Shown here in pieces: positions 25,985 through 33,586 of a stretch of DNA of 45,103 nucleotides (the stretch's first letter is position 1; every line of letters begins with the position of its first letter). Both the position numbers and the translations under genes were made by a program. Below the pieces are notes generated by a model. The model had not been told where the DNA came from, did no database searches, and saw only the letters and a program-made list of their open reading frames with translations. The DNA is from Candidatus Dietzia intestinipullorum (lineage in GTDB: Bacteria > Actinomycetota > Actinomycetes > Mycobacteriales > Mycobacteriaceae). The DNA lies in NCBI GenBank assembly GCA_019119635.1, contig DWWP01000016.1:1-45103 (forward strand), given 5' to 3'.

Positions 25985-26761
25985 ATGTCCAGCAAATTCA
26001 TGACCGCGGCGGAGGCCGTCGCGGACATCCCGGCAGGGGCGTCCATCGCCGCGGGAGGCTTCGGCCTGTCCGGCATCCCGCAGACCGTCATCGAGGCCCT
26101 CGCCGCGCGCGACGTCGGGGACTTCGAGGTCTTCTCCAACAACGCCGGTGTCGACGGCAAGGGTCTGGGCATCCTGCTGGAGACCGGCAAGCTGCGCCGC
26201 ATCGTCGCCTCCTACGTCGGCGAGAACAAGGAGTTCGCCCGGCAGTACCTGTCGGGCGAACTCGAGGTGGAGCTGACGCCCCAGGGGACGCTGGCCGAGC
26301 GGATGCGGGCCGGGGGCTCCGGGATCGGAGCCTTCTTCACCCGGGCGGGCGTGGGCACCCTCGTCGCCGACGGCGGGATGCCGTGGCGGTACGGCTCCGA
26401 CGGCTCGGTGGCGGTGGCCTCGCCCGCCAAGGAGACGCGCGAGATCCGTGGTGAGACCTACGTCCTCGAGCAGGCTATCGACGCCGACTACTCGCTCGTG
26501 CGCGCCGCGGTGGCCGACACCAACGGGAACCTGAGGTTCAACCTCACCGCCCGCAACTTTTCACCCGTGGCCGCGATGGCGGGCAGGACCTGCATCGTCG
26601 AGGCGGAGCAGGTCGTCGAAGCAGGGGAGCTGGCGCCCGACGACATCCACCTGCCCGGCATCTTCGTGCACCGCCTGGTCCGGTTGACACCGGACCAGGT
26701 GGCCGACACCAAGTGGATCGAGAAGACCACCACCAACCCGCCGTCGGAAGGACAGCGCTGA
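25985..26761 (+). CDS. scoA: 3-oxoacid / itaconate CoA-transferase subunit A
   Basis: A 258-residue family I CoA-transferase alpha subunit. The glycine-rich CoA-binding start [32 protein letters not shown] and [20 protein letters not shown] are diagnostic. It works as a heteromer with the next gene product to move CoA from succinyl-CoA onto acetoacetate. In M. tuberculosis the equivalent pair has been assigned to itaconate activation. GAGGAG lies about 11 nt before the ATG. It shares one base with scoB. Confidence 0.93.
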   Translation: MSSKFMTAAEAVADIPAGASIAAGGFGLSGIPQTVIEALAARDVGDFEVFSNNAGVDGKGLGILLETGKLRRIVASYVGENKEFARQYLSGELEVELTPQGTLAERMRAGGSGIGAFFTRAGVGTLVADGGMPWRYGSDGSVAVASPAKETREIRGETYVLEQAIDADYSLVRAAVADTNGNLRFNLTARNFSPVAAMAGRTCIVEAEQVVEAGELAPDDIHLPGIFVHRLVRLTPDQVADTKWIEKTTTNPPSEGQR

Positions 26762-27423
26762 TGACCAGCACCGAACGCCTCGGCCGCGACCGCAAGGCGA
26801 TGGCCGCCCGGGCCGCCCTCGAACTGTCGGACGGCCAGTACGTCAACCTCGGGATCGGCCTACCGACCCTGGTGCCCAACTACGTCCCGGAAGGCGTCAC
26901 CGTGACGCTGCAGTCGGAGAACGGACTGCTCGGCATCGGGCCGTACCCGCACCCGGACGACGTGGATCCGGACCTGATCAACGCCGGCAAGGAGACCGTC
27001 ACGACCCTGCCGGGGTCGGCCATCTTCGACTCGGCCATGAGCTTCGGCATGATCCGCTCCGGCAAGATCGACGTGGCGATCCTCGGGGCCATGGAGGTCA
27101 ACCCCGCCGGGGACATCGCCAACTGGATGGTGCCCGGCGCCATGGTCAAGGGCATGGGCGGCGCCATGGACCTCGTCGTGGGCGCCCGCCGGATCGTCGT
27201 GGTGATGGACCAGGTCGCCAAGAACGGCTCGTCCAAGATCGTCGCCGAGACCACCCTGCCGCTCACGGGTCTGGGCTGCGTGGACCGGATCATCACCGAA
27301 CTCGGCGTGTTCGACCGCGACGCCGACGGCCTCACCCTGGTCGAGCTCGTGGAGGGCGTCACGCTCGAGCAGATCGAGGCCGCTACCGACGCCCCCTACC
27401 GGGTGGCCGACTCTCTGCGCTGA
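26761..27423 (+). CDS. scoB: 3-oxoacid / itaconate CoA-transferase subunit B
   Basis: A 220-residue family I CoA-transferase beta subunit. The catalytic glutamate is Glu53 in [10 protein letters not shown], preceded by [15 protein letters not shown]. Other marks are [16 protein letters not shown] and [12 protein letters not shown]. The ATG at 26761 overlaps the scoA stop by one base (TGATG), so the subunits are made together. Last gene of the operon; a GTG-initiated CPBP protease gene follows after 17 bp and could be read through. Confidence 0.94.
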   Translation: MTSTERLGRDRKAMAARAALELSDGQYVNLGIGLPTLVPNYVPEGVTVTLQSENGLLGIGPYPHPDDVDPDLINAGKETVTTLPGSAIFDSAMSFGMIRSGKIDVAILGAMEVNPAGDIANWMVPGAMVKGMGGAMDLVVGARRIVVVMDQVAKNGSSKIVAETTLPLTGLGCVDRIITELGVFDRDADGLTLVELVEGVTLEQIEAATDAPYRVADSLR

Positions 27424-27440
27424 TCGGCACACTGGGGCGC

Positions 27441-28205
27441 GTGACATCCACAACCCCCGCTCCCGAGCCCACCCGCGCGCACGAGGCCGCCCCCGGCCGC
27501 TGGACCACGCCGATCCGAGGCCGGGTGGCGGTCGCTGCATTGGCGTGGGTCCTGCTGTACAGCATCGGCTTCATCGTCGTCGTGGTCGTCGGCATGCTCG
27601 GGCTCGAGGCGGACGGGGTCGTCCGGTTCGGACTGCCGGTCGTCGCGCTGACCGTGTTGGCGGGCAGTGCGGTGGCCGGGCTCGTCGCGGTCCGGGTACA
27701 CCTGCTCGGGCGACGCGGATTGGGCTGGTCCGACGTGGGATTCTGCAGGCCGGCACGCTCGCCGGCGCATCTGCTGTGGCAGTTCCCGGCGGTGCTGGTC
27801 GCCGGCGTCGTGGCCTCGATGCTGGTGCTGCCCCTGTTCGGCGCGGGTGCGGCCGGCGAGGACGGTGACGACGTGGTGGCCGAGCTGCTCGGCGGTGGGC
27901 CGCTGATCGCGGTGCTCGGCCTGGTCTCGGTCGCCGCGCTGGTCCCGGTGTTCGAGGAGGTGGTGTTCCGCGGGATCGTCCTGCCGGCCGCGCGGGCGAG
28001 ATTCCGGGTCGTGCCCGGCATCGCGTTGGCCGGAGCGGTCTTCGCCGCCGTGCACATGCTCCCGCCGGCGCTGCCGTATCTCCTCGTGGTGGGGATCGCG
28101 CTGTGCGCCATGGCGGAGTGGTACCGGTCGATCGTCCCGGGCATCGTGCTGCACGGGCTCAACAACGCGATGGTGGTTGCCGGGGTCGTCGCGGCCTCAC
28201 TCTGA
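27441..28205 (+). CDS. CPBP-family intramembrane metalloprotease
   Basis: A 254-residue protein with about seven hydrophobic segments. It carries the three CPBP (CAAX/Abi) motifs: EExxxR in VFEEVVFRGI (Glu172-Glu173, Arg177), FAAVHM, and HGLNNAMV. These place a zinc-type active site inside the membrane. The family includes prenyl-protein proteases and bacteriocin-immunity proteins; the substrate is unknown. It starts with GTG 17 bp downstream of scoB and converges on the AEC transporter gene. No functional tie to leucine catabolism is evident. Confidence 0.87.
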   Translation: MTSTTPAPEPTRAHEAAPGRWTTPIRGRVAVAALAWVLLYSIGFIVVVVVGMLGLEADGVVRFGLPVVALTVLAGSAVAGLVAVRVHLLGRRGLGWSDVGFCRPARSPAHLLWQFPAVLVAGVVASMLVLPLFGAGAAGEDGDDVVAELLGGGPLIAVLGLVSVAALVPVFEEVVFRGIVLPAARARFRVVPGIALAGAVFAAVHMLPPALPYLLVVGIALCAMAEWYRSIVPGIVLHGLNNAMVVAGVVAASL

Positions 28206-28214
28206 CCGGCGCGC

Positions 28215-29159
28215 TCAGGCCAGGAGCGCCGAGATGAGCAACAGCACCGGCAGGGCGCCGAGGGTCGTGAGCACCGCCGAGTCGCGGGCCAGGAGGGTGC
28301 CGCGGCCGTAGCGGGTCGCCACCACGAGCACGTTCTGCGCGGTGGGCAGGGCGGCGGCCACCACCACCGTGAGCAGCTCGTGGCCCTGCATCCCCATGAG
28401 GCCGGCTCCGATCGCGTAGGCGATCGCGGGGTGGGCGACCAGCTTGAGGACGCTGGCCAGTGCGATCTCCCGCCGCGGTGAGGCGCCCGCCTCGAGGACC
28501 CGCACCCCGAAGAGCGACATGCCGAAGACGAGCAGGGCGCCGGGGACGGAGATCTGACCGACCAGGTGGACGGGCTCCAGGAGCGGATCCGGCGGGGTCC
28601 ACGGCAGTGCGGCCACGCCCAGCCCGGCCAGCGCGCCCAGGACGATCGGGTTCCGGATCGCCTGGACCAGGGAGCCCACCACGCCGCCGGCCCCGCCCGC
28701 GGACGGGCCCGCCTCGCCGGTCGCCCGCTCCAGGACGGCGATCACGACCGGCTGGAGCACCACCACCTGGAACAGCAGCAGTGGCATGACAAAGCCGAAG
28801 TCGCCCAGGACGTAGAGGGCGATCGGGATGCCGAGGTTTGCGGAGTTGACGTACCCCGAGGCCAACGCGCCCACGGCCAGATCGGCACCCGAGGGCTTGA
28901 GCCAGACCCGGGCAACCACCGTGTACAGGACTGCGATGAGGACCGCCGACACCGCGGAGACCACGAAGACCCCGGTGAAGACCTCATCGAGCGTGGTGCG
29001 CGCGAGGTTGTCGAAGATGAGGGCCGGGGTGGCGACAAAGAAGACGAGGCGGTTGAGGATCAGCCGGGCCCCGTCGCCGAGCACCTGGGTGCGGGCGATG
29101 ATCCACCCGAGGACGACGAGCGCGACCACCACGCCGAAGCCGTACAGGACGCCGGTCAC
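28215..29159 (-). CDS. AEC (auxin efflux carrier) family transporter
   Basis: A 314-residue permease with about ten membrane helices in two halves. Family signatures are LNRLVFFVATPALIFDNLA and the discontinuous-helix motif SGYVNSANLGIPIALYVLG, with PTAQNVLVVA in the second half. Bacterial AEC proteins move malate, malonate and other small carboxylates. The start is GTG at 29159, with GAGGAGG 6 nt upstream. It is convergent with the CPBP gene and downstream of the ribosomal protein cluster, separated from it by a hairpin. Confidence 0.88.
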   Translation of the reverse strand: MTGVLYGFGVVVALVVLGWIIARTQVLGDGARLILNRLVFFVATPALIFDNLARTTLDEVFTGVFVVSAVSAVLIAVLYTVVARVWLKPSGADLAVGALASGYVNSANLGIPIALYVLGDFGFVMPLLLFQVVVLQPVVIAVLERATGEAGPSAGGAGGVVGSLVQAIRNPIVLGALAGLGVAALPWTPPDPLLEPVHLVGQISVPGALLVFGMSLFGVRVLEAGASPRREIALASVLKLVAHPAIAYAIGAGLMGMQGHELLTVVVAAALPTAQNVLVVATRYGRGTLLARDSAVLTTLGALPVLLLISALLA

Positions 29160-29199
29160 GTCGCGCCTCCTCGGTGCGGTCGAGAGGGAGTGGAACGCC

Positions 29200-29242
29200 G
29201 ATCGGGGCCGTGCACTCCGTGAGTGGAGGCACGACCCCGATC
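29200..29242. terminator. terminator hairpin downstream of rpsR
   Basis: GATCGGGGCCGTGC (29200-29213) pairs with 29229-29242 at 13 of 14 positions around a 15-nt loop. It lies between rpsR and the AEC transporter start and would end the ribosomal protein transcript. Confidence 0.65.
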
Positions 29243-29315
29243 AGGTGCTGTTGTCCGGTCGGCGGCGACTGCCGCGTGGAGGACAGGGTGCGGTTCTACC
29301 GCGCCGCGAGGGGAC

Positions 29316-29573
29316 TCAGCGGCTGGTGAACGGCAGCAGGGCCATCTCGCGGGCGTTCTTGACCGCGGTGGCCACCTGGCGCTGCTGCTGCGGCGTCAGG
29401 CCGGTGACGCGGCGCGAACGGATCTTGCCGCGGTCGGAGATGAAGGTGCGCAGGGTGTTGACGTCCTTGTAATCGACCGTCTCGATGCCCGCGAGCTTCA
29501 GCGGGTTCTTCTTGGGCCGACGGCCCTCCTGCGCCCGGATCTTCTTGGACGGGGTGCTACGCGATTTCGCCAT
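29316..29573 (-). CDS. rpsR: 30S ribosomal protein S18, cysteine-free paralogue
   Basis: An 85-residue S18 with the central motif [28 protein letters not shown] and the [10 protein letters not shown] ending. It contains no cysteine, so it is a zinc-independent form. Last gene of the rpmB-rpmG-rpsN-rpsR operon, the same order as M. tuberculosis Rv2058c-Rv2055c. Such paralogues usually replace zinc-binding versions when zinc is scarce. It begins 11 bp after the rpsN stop. Confidence 0.95.
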   Translation of the reverse strand: MAKSRSTPSKKIRAQEGRRPKKNPLKLAGIETVDYKDVNTLRTFISDRGKIRSRRVTGLTPQQQRQVATAVKNAREMALLPFTSR

Positions 29574-29583
29574 GGTTACCTAC

Positions 29584-29889
29584 TCACCAACTCGACTTCG
29601 TGACACCGGGCAGCTCGCCACGGTGGGCCATCTCGCGCATGCGGACACGCGAGAGACCGAACTTGCGGAGGTAGCCGCGCGGGCGGCCGTCGGCGACGTC
29701 GCGGTTGCGGACGCGCACGGGGGAGGCGTCACGCGGCATCTTGTTGAGCGCGGTCTGGGCGTCCATACGGGCCTCGTCCGAGCTCTCGGGGTTGCTGATG
29801 ATCTTCTTGAGCTCCGCACGCCGCTCGGCGAACCGGGCCACCTTGGCCTTGCGCTGCTCGTTGCGCGCGATCTTTGACTTCTTGGCCAC
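29584..29889 (-). CDS. rpsN: 30S ribosomal protein S14, long zinc-independent form
   Basis: A 101-residue S14 (the zinc-binding form is about 61 residues with two CxxC motifs). No cysteines. Family marks are [40 protein letters not shown] and the C-terminal [11 protein letters not shown]. It sits between rpmG (4 bp upstream) and rpsR. The long Cys-free form is what Zur controls in M. tuberculosis and Streptomyces. Confidence 0.95.
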   Translation of the reverse strand: MAKKSKIARNEQRKAKVARFAERRAELKKIISNPESSDEARMDAQTALNKMPRDASPVRVRNRDVADGRPRGYLRKFGLSRVRMREMAHRGELPGVTKSSW

Positions 29890-29892
29890 GGG

Positions 29893-30057
29893 TCAGCGCT
29901 CCTCTCGGAAATCGACGTGCTTGCGGACCACCGGGTCGAACTTCTTGAGGACGATGCGATCCGGGTTGTTACGGCGGTTCTTACGGGTCACGTAGGTGAA
30001 CCCGGTCCCGGCCGTGGACTTGAGCTTGATGATGGGACGGAGGTCGTTACGGGGCAT
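29893..30057 (-). CDS. rpmG: 50S ribosomal protein L33, zinc-independent form
   Basis: A short gene encoding 54 residues ([19 protein letters not shown], then [20 protein letters not shown] and [15 protein letters not shown]). It is L33 without the CxxC pairs of the zinc-binding form. It starts 2 bp after the rpmB stop and ends 3 bp before rpsN. GGCATC context and coupling to rpmB fix the start at 30057. Confidence 0.94.
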   Translation of the reverse strand: MPRNDLRPIIKLKSTAGTGFTYVTRKNRRNNPDRIVLKKFDPVVRKHVDFREER

Positions 30058-30059
30058 CT

Positions 30060-30296
30060 CTAGATCTTCTCCCCACGGGCGCGGATGCGGGCCACGACGG
30101 CGTCGATGCCGTCGCGGTCGATGGTCTTGATGCCCTTGGTGGAGACCGTCAGCGTGACGCGACGTCCCTCGGAGGGCACGAAGTAGCTCCGGCGCTGGAT
30201 GTTCGGATCCCAGCGACGGTTGGTCCTACGGTGCGAGTGCGAGACGGACTTGCCGAAACCCGGCTTCCGTCCCGTTACCTGGCAATGCGCCGACAT
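30060..30296 (-). CDS. rpmB: 50S ribosomal protein L28, zinc-independent form
   Basis: A 78-residue L28 ([39 protein letters not shown], ending RARGEKI), the same length as the E. coli protein. Only one cysteine, so no zinc knuckle. The frame is open for 30 further codons upstream, but ATG 30296 gives the family start and has AAGGAG about 9 nt upstream. First gene of the four-gene operon, divergent from rpmE2. Confidence 0.95.
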   Translation of the reverse strand: MSAHCQVTGRKPGFGKSVSHSHRRTNRRWDPNIQRRSYFVPSEGRRVTLTVSTKGIKTIDRDGIDAVVARIRARGEKI

Positions 30297-30681
30297 GGCG
30301 TGGTTCTCCTTCCGCCTCACGTGGCGGTGGCGCGTGGCGGGGAGCTCGGGGCCGGCCGGGGGCCGCACTCGGAGCGCCGGTGCCACGTCGCGGGCACCGT
30401 TACAAAGGCGATAGCAAACGTGCAGACAACAGCGAGGGTCTAGTTTACGTCCCCATCGCGCGAAACGGTAATCGGCACGTCAGGGCCGCCGCAGGCGCTG
30501 ACCACGGTCGATCCGCGGGCGCACGAGTTGGGTGCCCGGCCATCCTACGGGTACGATCTACCGATGCGTGTGCTGAGACCGGCGAGCCCCGGTTCGGCCA
30601 CTGGCACCGGCATGTTTCCCGACCCACGTCGAGGGACGTGCGCCAGACCCAGACTTCTACCGAGCTAGAGGGATCCGAGTA
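30297..30681. other. 385-bp divergent intergenic region between rpmB and rpmE2
   Basis: It holds the promoters of both ribosomal protein operons. The stretch 30405-30475 is richer in A+T than its surroundings. I looked for the Zur palindrome expected for zinc-independent ribosomal proteins (a TGAAAATnATTTTCA type) and see none. No gene-like frame with a plausible start and family resemblance is present. Confidence 0.5.
30528..30557 (+). promoter_or_regulatory. candidate promoter of rpmE2-rpmF
   Basis: -35 TTGGGT (30528-30533), 18-bp spacer, -10 TACGAT (30552-30557). The leader to the ATG would then be about 115 nt. Long leaders on ribosomal protein mRNAs can carry autoregulatory structures, but I do not recognise one. 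Confidence 0.4.
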
Positions 30682-30942
30682 ATGAAGAACGACATCCACC
30701 CCGACTACCACCCGGTGGTCTTCCAGGACGCGGGCACGGGCACCAAGTTCCTCACCCGTTCCACGCTGACCAGCGAGCGCACCGTGGAGTGGGAGGACGG
30801 CAAGTCCTACCCGCTCGTCGTGGTCGACGTGACCAGCGAGTCGCACCCGTTCTGGACCGGCGCGCAGCGCGTCATGGACACCGCCGGCCGTGTCGAGAAG
30901 TTCCAGCGCCGCTACGGCAACCGCACCCGCCGCTCCAAGTGA
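30682..30942 (+). CDS. rpmE2: 50S ribosomal protein L31 type B
   Basis: An 86-residue type B L31 ([53 protein letters not shown]). It lacks the CxxC motif of type A L31. Type B is the zinc-sparing form. Divergent from the rpmB operon and followed after 64 bp by rpmF. Confidence 0.95.
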   Translation: MKNDIHPDYHPVVFQDAGTGTKFLTRSTLTSERTVEWEDGKSYPLVVVDVTSESHPFWTGAQRVMDTAGRVEKFQRRYGNRTRRSK

Positions 30943-31006
30943 GCCGGTGGGCCGACGTCTCCTCGTCGGCCCGTCCCGCACCCGAGACCCTGAGGACGTA
31001 ACAGTC

Positions 31007-31177
31007 ATGGCAGTTCCCAAGCGTCGCCTCTCGCGCGCAAACACCCACTCCCGCCGCTCGCAGTGGAAGGCCGACAACGTGGCCCTCCAGCAGACCAAGG
31101 TCGACGGCCGCCCCGTCGCGCTGCCGCGTCGCCTCGTCAAGGCCGCGCAGCTCGGCCTGGTCGATCTCGACCGCTGA
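31007..31177 (+). CDS. rpmF: 50S ribosomal protein L32, cysteine-free
   Basis: A 56-residue L32 ([20 protein letters not shown]). The C-terminal half [17 protein letters not shown] replaces the four-cysteine zinc ribbon of other L32 proteins. M. tuberculosis rpmF (Rv0979A), next to mprA there too, also lacks these cysteines. The start at ATG 31007 has GAGGA about 9 nt upstream. A strong terminator follows. Confidence 0.95.
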   Translation: MAVPKRRLSRANTHSRRSQWKADNVALQQTKVDGRPVALPRRLVKAAQLGLVDLDR

Positions 31178-31217
31178 GCCCCCGCGGCGCCGCGCGCCGC
31201 ACGCACACGCCGGTGAA

Positions 31218-31251
31218 GAGCCCGGTGGGCCGGAGATGGTCCACCGGGCTC
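31218..31251. terminator. terminator hairpin after rpmF
   Basis: Perfect 11-bp arms GAGCCCGGTGG (31218-31228) and CCACCGGGCTC (31241-31251), 12-nt loop, followed by the T-containing sequence TCGGTGTCTCTGT. It separates rpmE2-rpmF from mprA. Confidence 0.75.
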
Positions 31252-31390
31252 TCGGTGTCTCTGTGGGGCCGGTCGCGCGACCGCAGGGCGGGACCCCGGC
31301 GCGCGTCGGGCCCCGGCGACTGTCGGGGCCCCACCGCCCATCGGCCTCCCGGCGTTCGTCGGTCTCCCGGGGCGTTCTCCGATCCTGTCC

Positions 31391-31405
31391 TCAGCGGTGC
31401 TTCAG
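31391..31405 (+). promoter_or_regulatory. TCAGCGG-N5-CAG element before mprA, candidate MprA site
   Basis: TCAGCGG (31391-31397) and CAG (31403-31405), giving TCAG copies 11 bp apart, the spacing used by OmpR-family regulators. The same TCAGCGG-N5-CAG pattern precedes pepD at 33558-33572. MprA is known to autoregulate and to control pepD. The site overlaps the ribosome-binding site if GTG 31414 is used. Confidence 0.4.
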
Positions 31406-31413
31406 GAGCATCG

Positions 31414-32112
31414 GTGAGACTCGTCAGCATGAAGATCCTCGTTGTGGACGACGACCAAGCCGTGCGCGAATCACTGCGCCGATCGCTGACGTTCAACGGC
31501 TATGCGGTCGACCTGGCGGGTGACGGCGTGGAGGCGGTCGACATGATCGATGAGGATCGCCCGGACGCGGTCATCCTCGACGTGATGATGCCGCGCCGTG
31601 ACGGCCTCGAGGTGTGCCGCATCCTGCGCAGTCGCGGGGACGACCTGCCGGTGCTGATGCTGACGGCCCGGGATGCGGTCTCCGAGCGCGTGGCCGGGCT
31701 CGACGCCGGGGCTGACGACTACCTGCCCAAGCCCTTCGCGCTGGAGGAGCTGCTGGCACGGCTCCGGGCGCTCCTGCGGCGTCGGGGCGCGGACGCCGAG
31801 GACGCGGACGAGGTGCTGGCCTTCGAGGACCTGCAGATGGACCTCGCCACCCGTGAGGTCACCCGGGGCGAGCGCCGGATCCAGCTGACCCGCACGGAGT
31901 TCTCGCTCCTCGAGCTGTTGATGCACCACCCTCGGCGCGTGCTCACGCGGAGCCATATCCTCGAGGAGGTGTGGGGCTACGACTTCCCGACGTCCGGGAA
32001 TGCTCTCGAGGTCTACATCGGTTACCTGCGACGTAAGACGGAAGGGGAGGGCGAAGTGCGGCTCATCCACACGGTTCGAGGGGTCGGATACGTGCTGCGC
32101 GAGACTCCGTAG
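31414..32112 (+). CDS. mprA: MprA, OmpR-family response regulator
   Basis: A protein of about 232 residues. Receiver domain: [17 protein letters not shown], phosphoacceptor Asp56 in [17 protein letters not shown], and Lys in DDYLPKPF. The winged-helix domain has [20 protein letters not shown] and the ending [16 protein letters not shown], nearly identical to M. tuberculosis MprA as I recall it. It controls envelope-stress genes (sigB, sigE, pepD) there. Start: AGGAG at 31404-31408 lies 5 nt before GTG 31414; ATG 31429 five codons later is the alternative. The stop overlaps the mprB start (TAGTG). Confidence 0.95.
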   Translation: MRLVSMKILVVDDDQAVRESLRRSLTFNGYAVDLAGDGVEAVDMIDEDRPDAVILDVMMPRRDGLEVCRILRSRGDDLPVLMLTARDAVSERVAGLDAGADDYLPKPFALEELLARLRALLRRRGADAEDADEVLAFEDLQMDLATREVTRGERRIQLTRTEFSLLELLMHHPRRVLTRSHILEEVWGYDFPTSGNALEVYIGYLRRKTEGEGEVRLIHTVRGVGYVLRETP

Positions 32113-33503
32113 TGCCCGTAGCCCGGGCGAAGGTCGGGTCTACTCCGCTCTCGCTGCGCCAGCGGGTCACCCTGCTGGCGGCGAGCTCGGTGGGCGTCGC
32201 GGTGGCCCTCATGGCCGTCGCGGCGTACTTCGTCGTGTCCGGGTCGATGTACAACGAGGTCAACAACCGGCTGGAGAAGCAGGCCGCCCAGCTGGTCAAC
32301 AGTCAGCTCTCCTCCGAGTTCGCCCTGCAGTCCCGCAGCACGCTCATCGCCCTGCGGGCGTTCAACCCGGACCTGGACGCCCAGATCGTGGCGCCGTCCG
32401 GGGTCCGCACCGCCACCGGTGAGCCGTTCCGGATCGGTGGCCCGGAGATCGAGGTCGTCCGCGGGGAGGCCGCGTCGAGCCTGCGCACCTCCGGGGGTAA
32501 ACAGGTCTACGCGGTGAGCGTGCGGGACGGCTCGACGCTGATCCTCGCCCAGGACCTGGGGCCGACGAGGTCGGTGCTCAACCGCCTGGCTATCGTGCTC
32601 ACCCTGGTCGGCGCCGCGGGTATCGCGTTGGCGGCGGTGGCCGGCACGGCGGTGGGCCGGACCGGACTGGCCCCCGTGGCGCGGCTGACCCGGGAGGTCG
32701 AGAGGATCGCCCGGACCGACGACCTCCGCCCGATCCCCGTCGCCGGCGACGACGAGATCGCCAGGCTCACCACGAGCTTCAACCAGATGCTCGTCGCCCT
32801 GGGCGAGAGCCGCGACCGGCAGTCCAGACTCGTGGCCGATGCCGGGCACGAGCTCAAGACCCCCCTGACGAGCCTGCGGACCAACGTGGAACTTCTCATC
32901 GCGGCGAGCAGCCCCGGCGCGCCGGCGATCCCGGACGCGGACCGGCGCGACCTGGAAGTCGACGTGGTGGGCCAGATCTCCGAACTCAGCCAGCTGGTCG
33001 GCGACCTGGTCGAGCTCGCGCGCGAGGACTCCGTCGAGGTGACCCTCGAGCCGGTGGGGGTCACGGACACCATCCACCGGGCACTCGAGCGGGTGCGCCG
33101 CCGGCGGCACGACGTGGAGTTCGACGTGGAACTGGAGCCGTGGTTCGCCTTCGGCGACTCCGCCGGGCTGGAACGTGCGGTTCTCAACATCTGCGACAAC
33201 GCGGCCAAGTGGTCGCCCGCGGACGGCACGGTGACGGTGCGGATGCGGCAGGTCTCCGAGTCGGTCATGGAGCTGTCGGTCGCCGATGAGGGCCCCGGCA
33301 TCCCCGAGGCGGACCGTGAGCTGGTCTTCGAGCGCTTCCACCGCTCGCGGGAGGCGCGGGCGATGCCCGGGTCGGGTCTCGGGCTGTCGATCGTGCGTCA
33401 GGTCGTCATGAGGCACGGCGGCACCGTCGAGATCGACGACGCCGCCGGTGGCGGCACGGAGGTCCGGGTGTCCCTGCCGGGCAGCGAGCTCCCCTCGAGC
33501 TGA
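32112..33503 (+). CDS. mprB: MprB, sensor histidine kinase
   Basis: A 463-residue membrane kinase. Transmembrane helices lie at about 20-43 and 157-181, enclosing an extracytoplasmic domain of about 110 residues. A HAMP linker follows (184-236), then the H box ADAGHELKTPLTSLR with His246, the N box LNICDNAAKWS, and G boxes DEGPGIPE and GSGLGLSIV. In mycobacteria MprB senses envelope stress together with extracytoplasmic chaperones. The GTG start overlaps the mprA stop by one base. Confidence 0.95.
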   Translation: MPVARAKVGSTPLSLRQRVTLLAASSVGVAVALMAVAAYFVVSGSMYNEVNNRLEKQAAQLVNSQLSSEFALQSRSTLIALRAFNPDLDAQIVAPSGVRTATGEPFRIGGPEIEVVRGEAASSLRTSGGKQVYAVSVRDGSTLILAQDLGPTRSVLNRLAIVLTLVGAAGIALAAVAGTAVGRTGLAPVARLTREVERIARTDDLRPIPVAGDDEIARLTTSFNQMLVALGESRDRQSRLVADAGHELKTPLTSLRTNVELLIAASSPGAPAIPDADRRDLEVDVVGQISELSQLVGDLVELAREDSVEVTLEPVGVTDTIHRALERVRRRRHDVEFDVELEPWFAFGDSAGLERAVLNICDNAAKWSPADGTVTVRMRQVSESVMELSVADEGPGIPEADRELVFERFHRSREARAMPGSGLGLSIVRQVVMRHGGTVEIDDAAGGGTEVRVSLPGSELPSS

Positions 33504-33557
33504 GGATCCGTACGCCCCTTGAGCTTTGCGCGGTGAGGCGGATGTTCCCCCACCGTT

Positions 33558-33572
33558 TCAGCGGGTTCACAG
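33558..33572 (+). promoter_or_regulatory. TCAGCGG-N5-CAG element before pepD, candidate MprA site
   Basis: TCAGCGG (33558-33564), five bases, CAG (33570-33572). Viewed as repeats, TTTCAGC (33556) and TCACAGC (33567) start 11 bp apart. The pattern is shared with the region before mprA. Confidence 0.4.
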
Positions 33573-33586
33573 CGCGGTGGGGGAGC

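Noticed and set aside
30297-30681. A Zur operator between the two zinc-independent ribosomal protein operons
   Set aside because: Expected from family knowledge but no adequate palindrome was found. GGTAATCGGCA and similar fragments are too weak to call.
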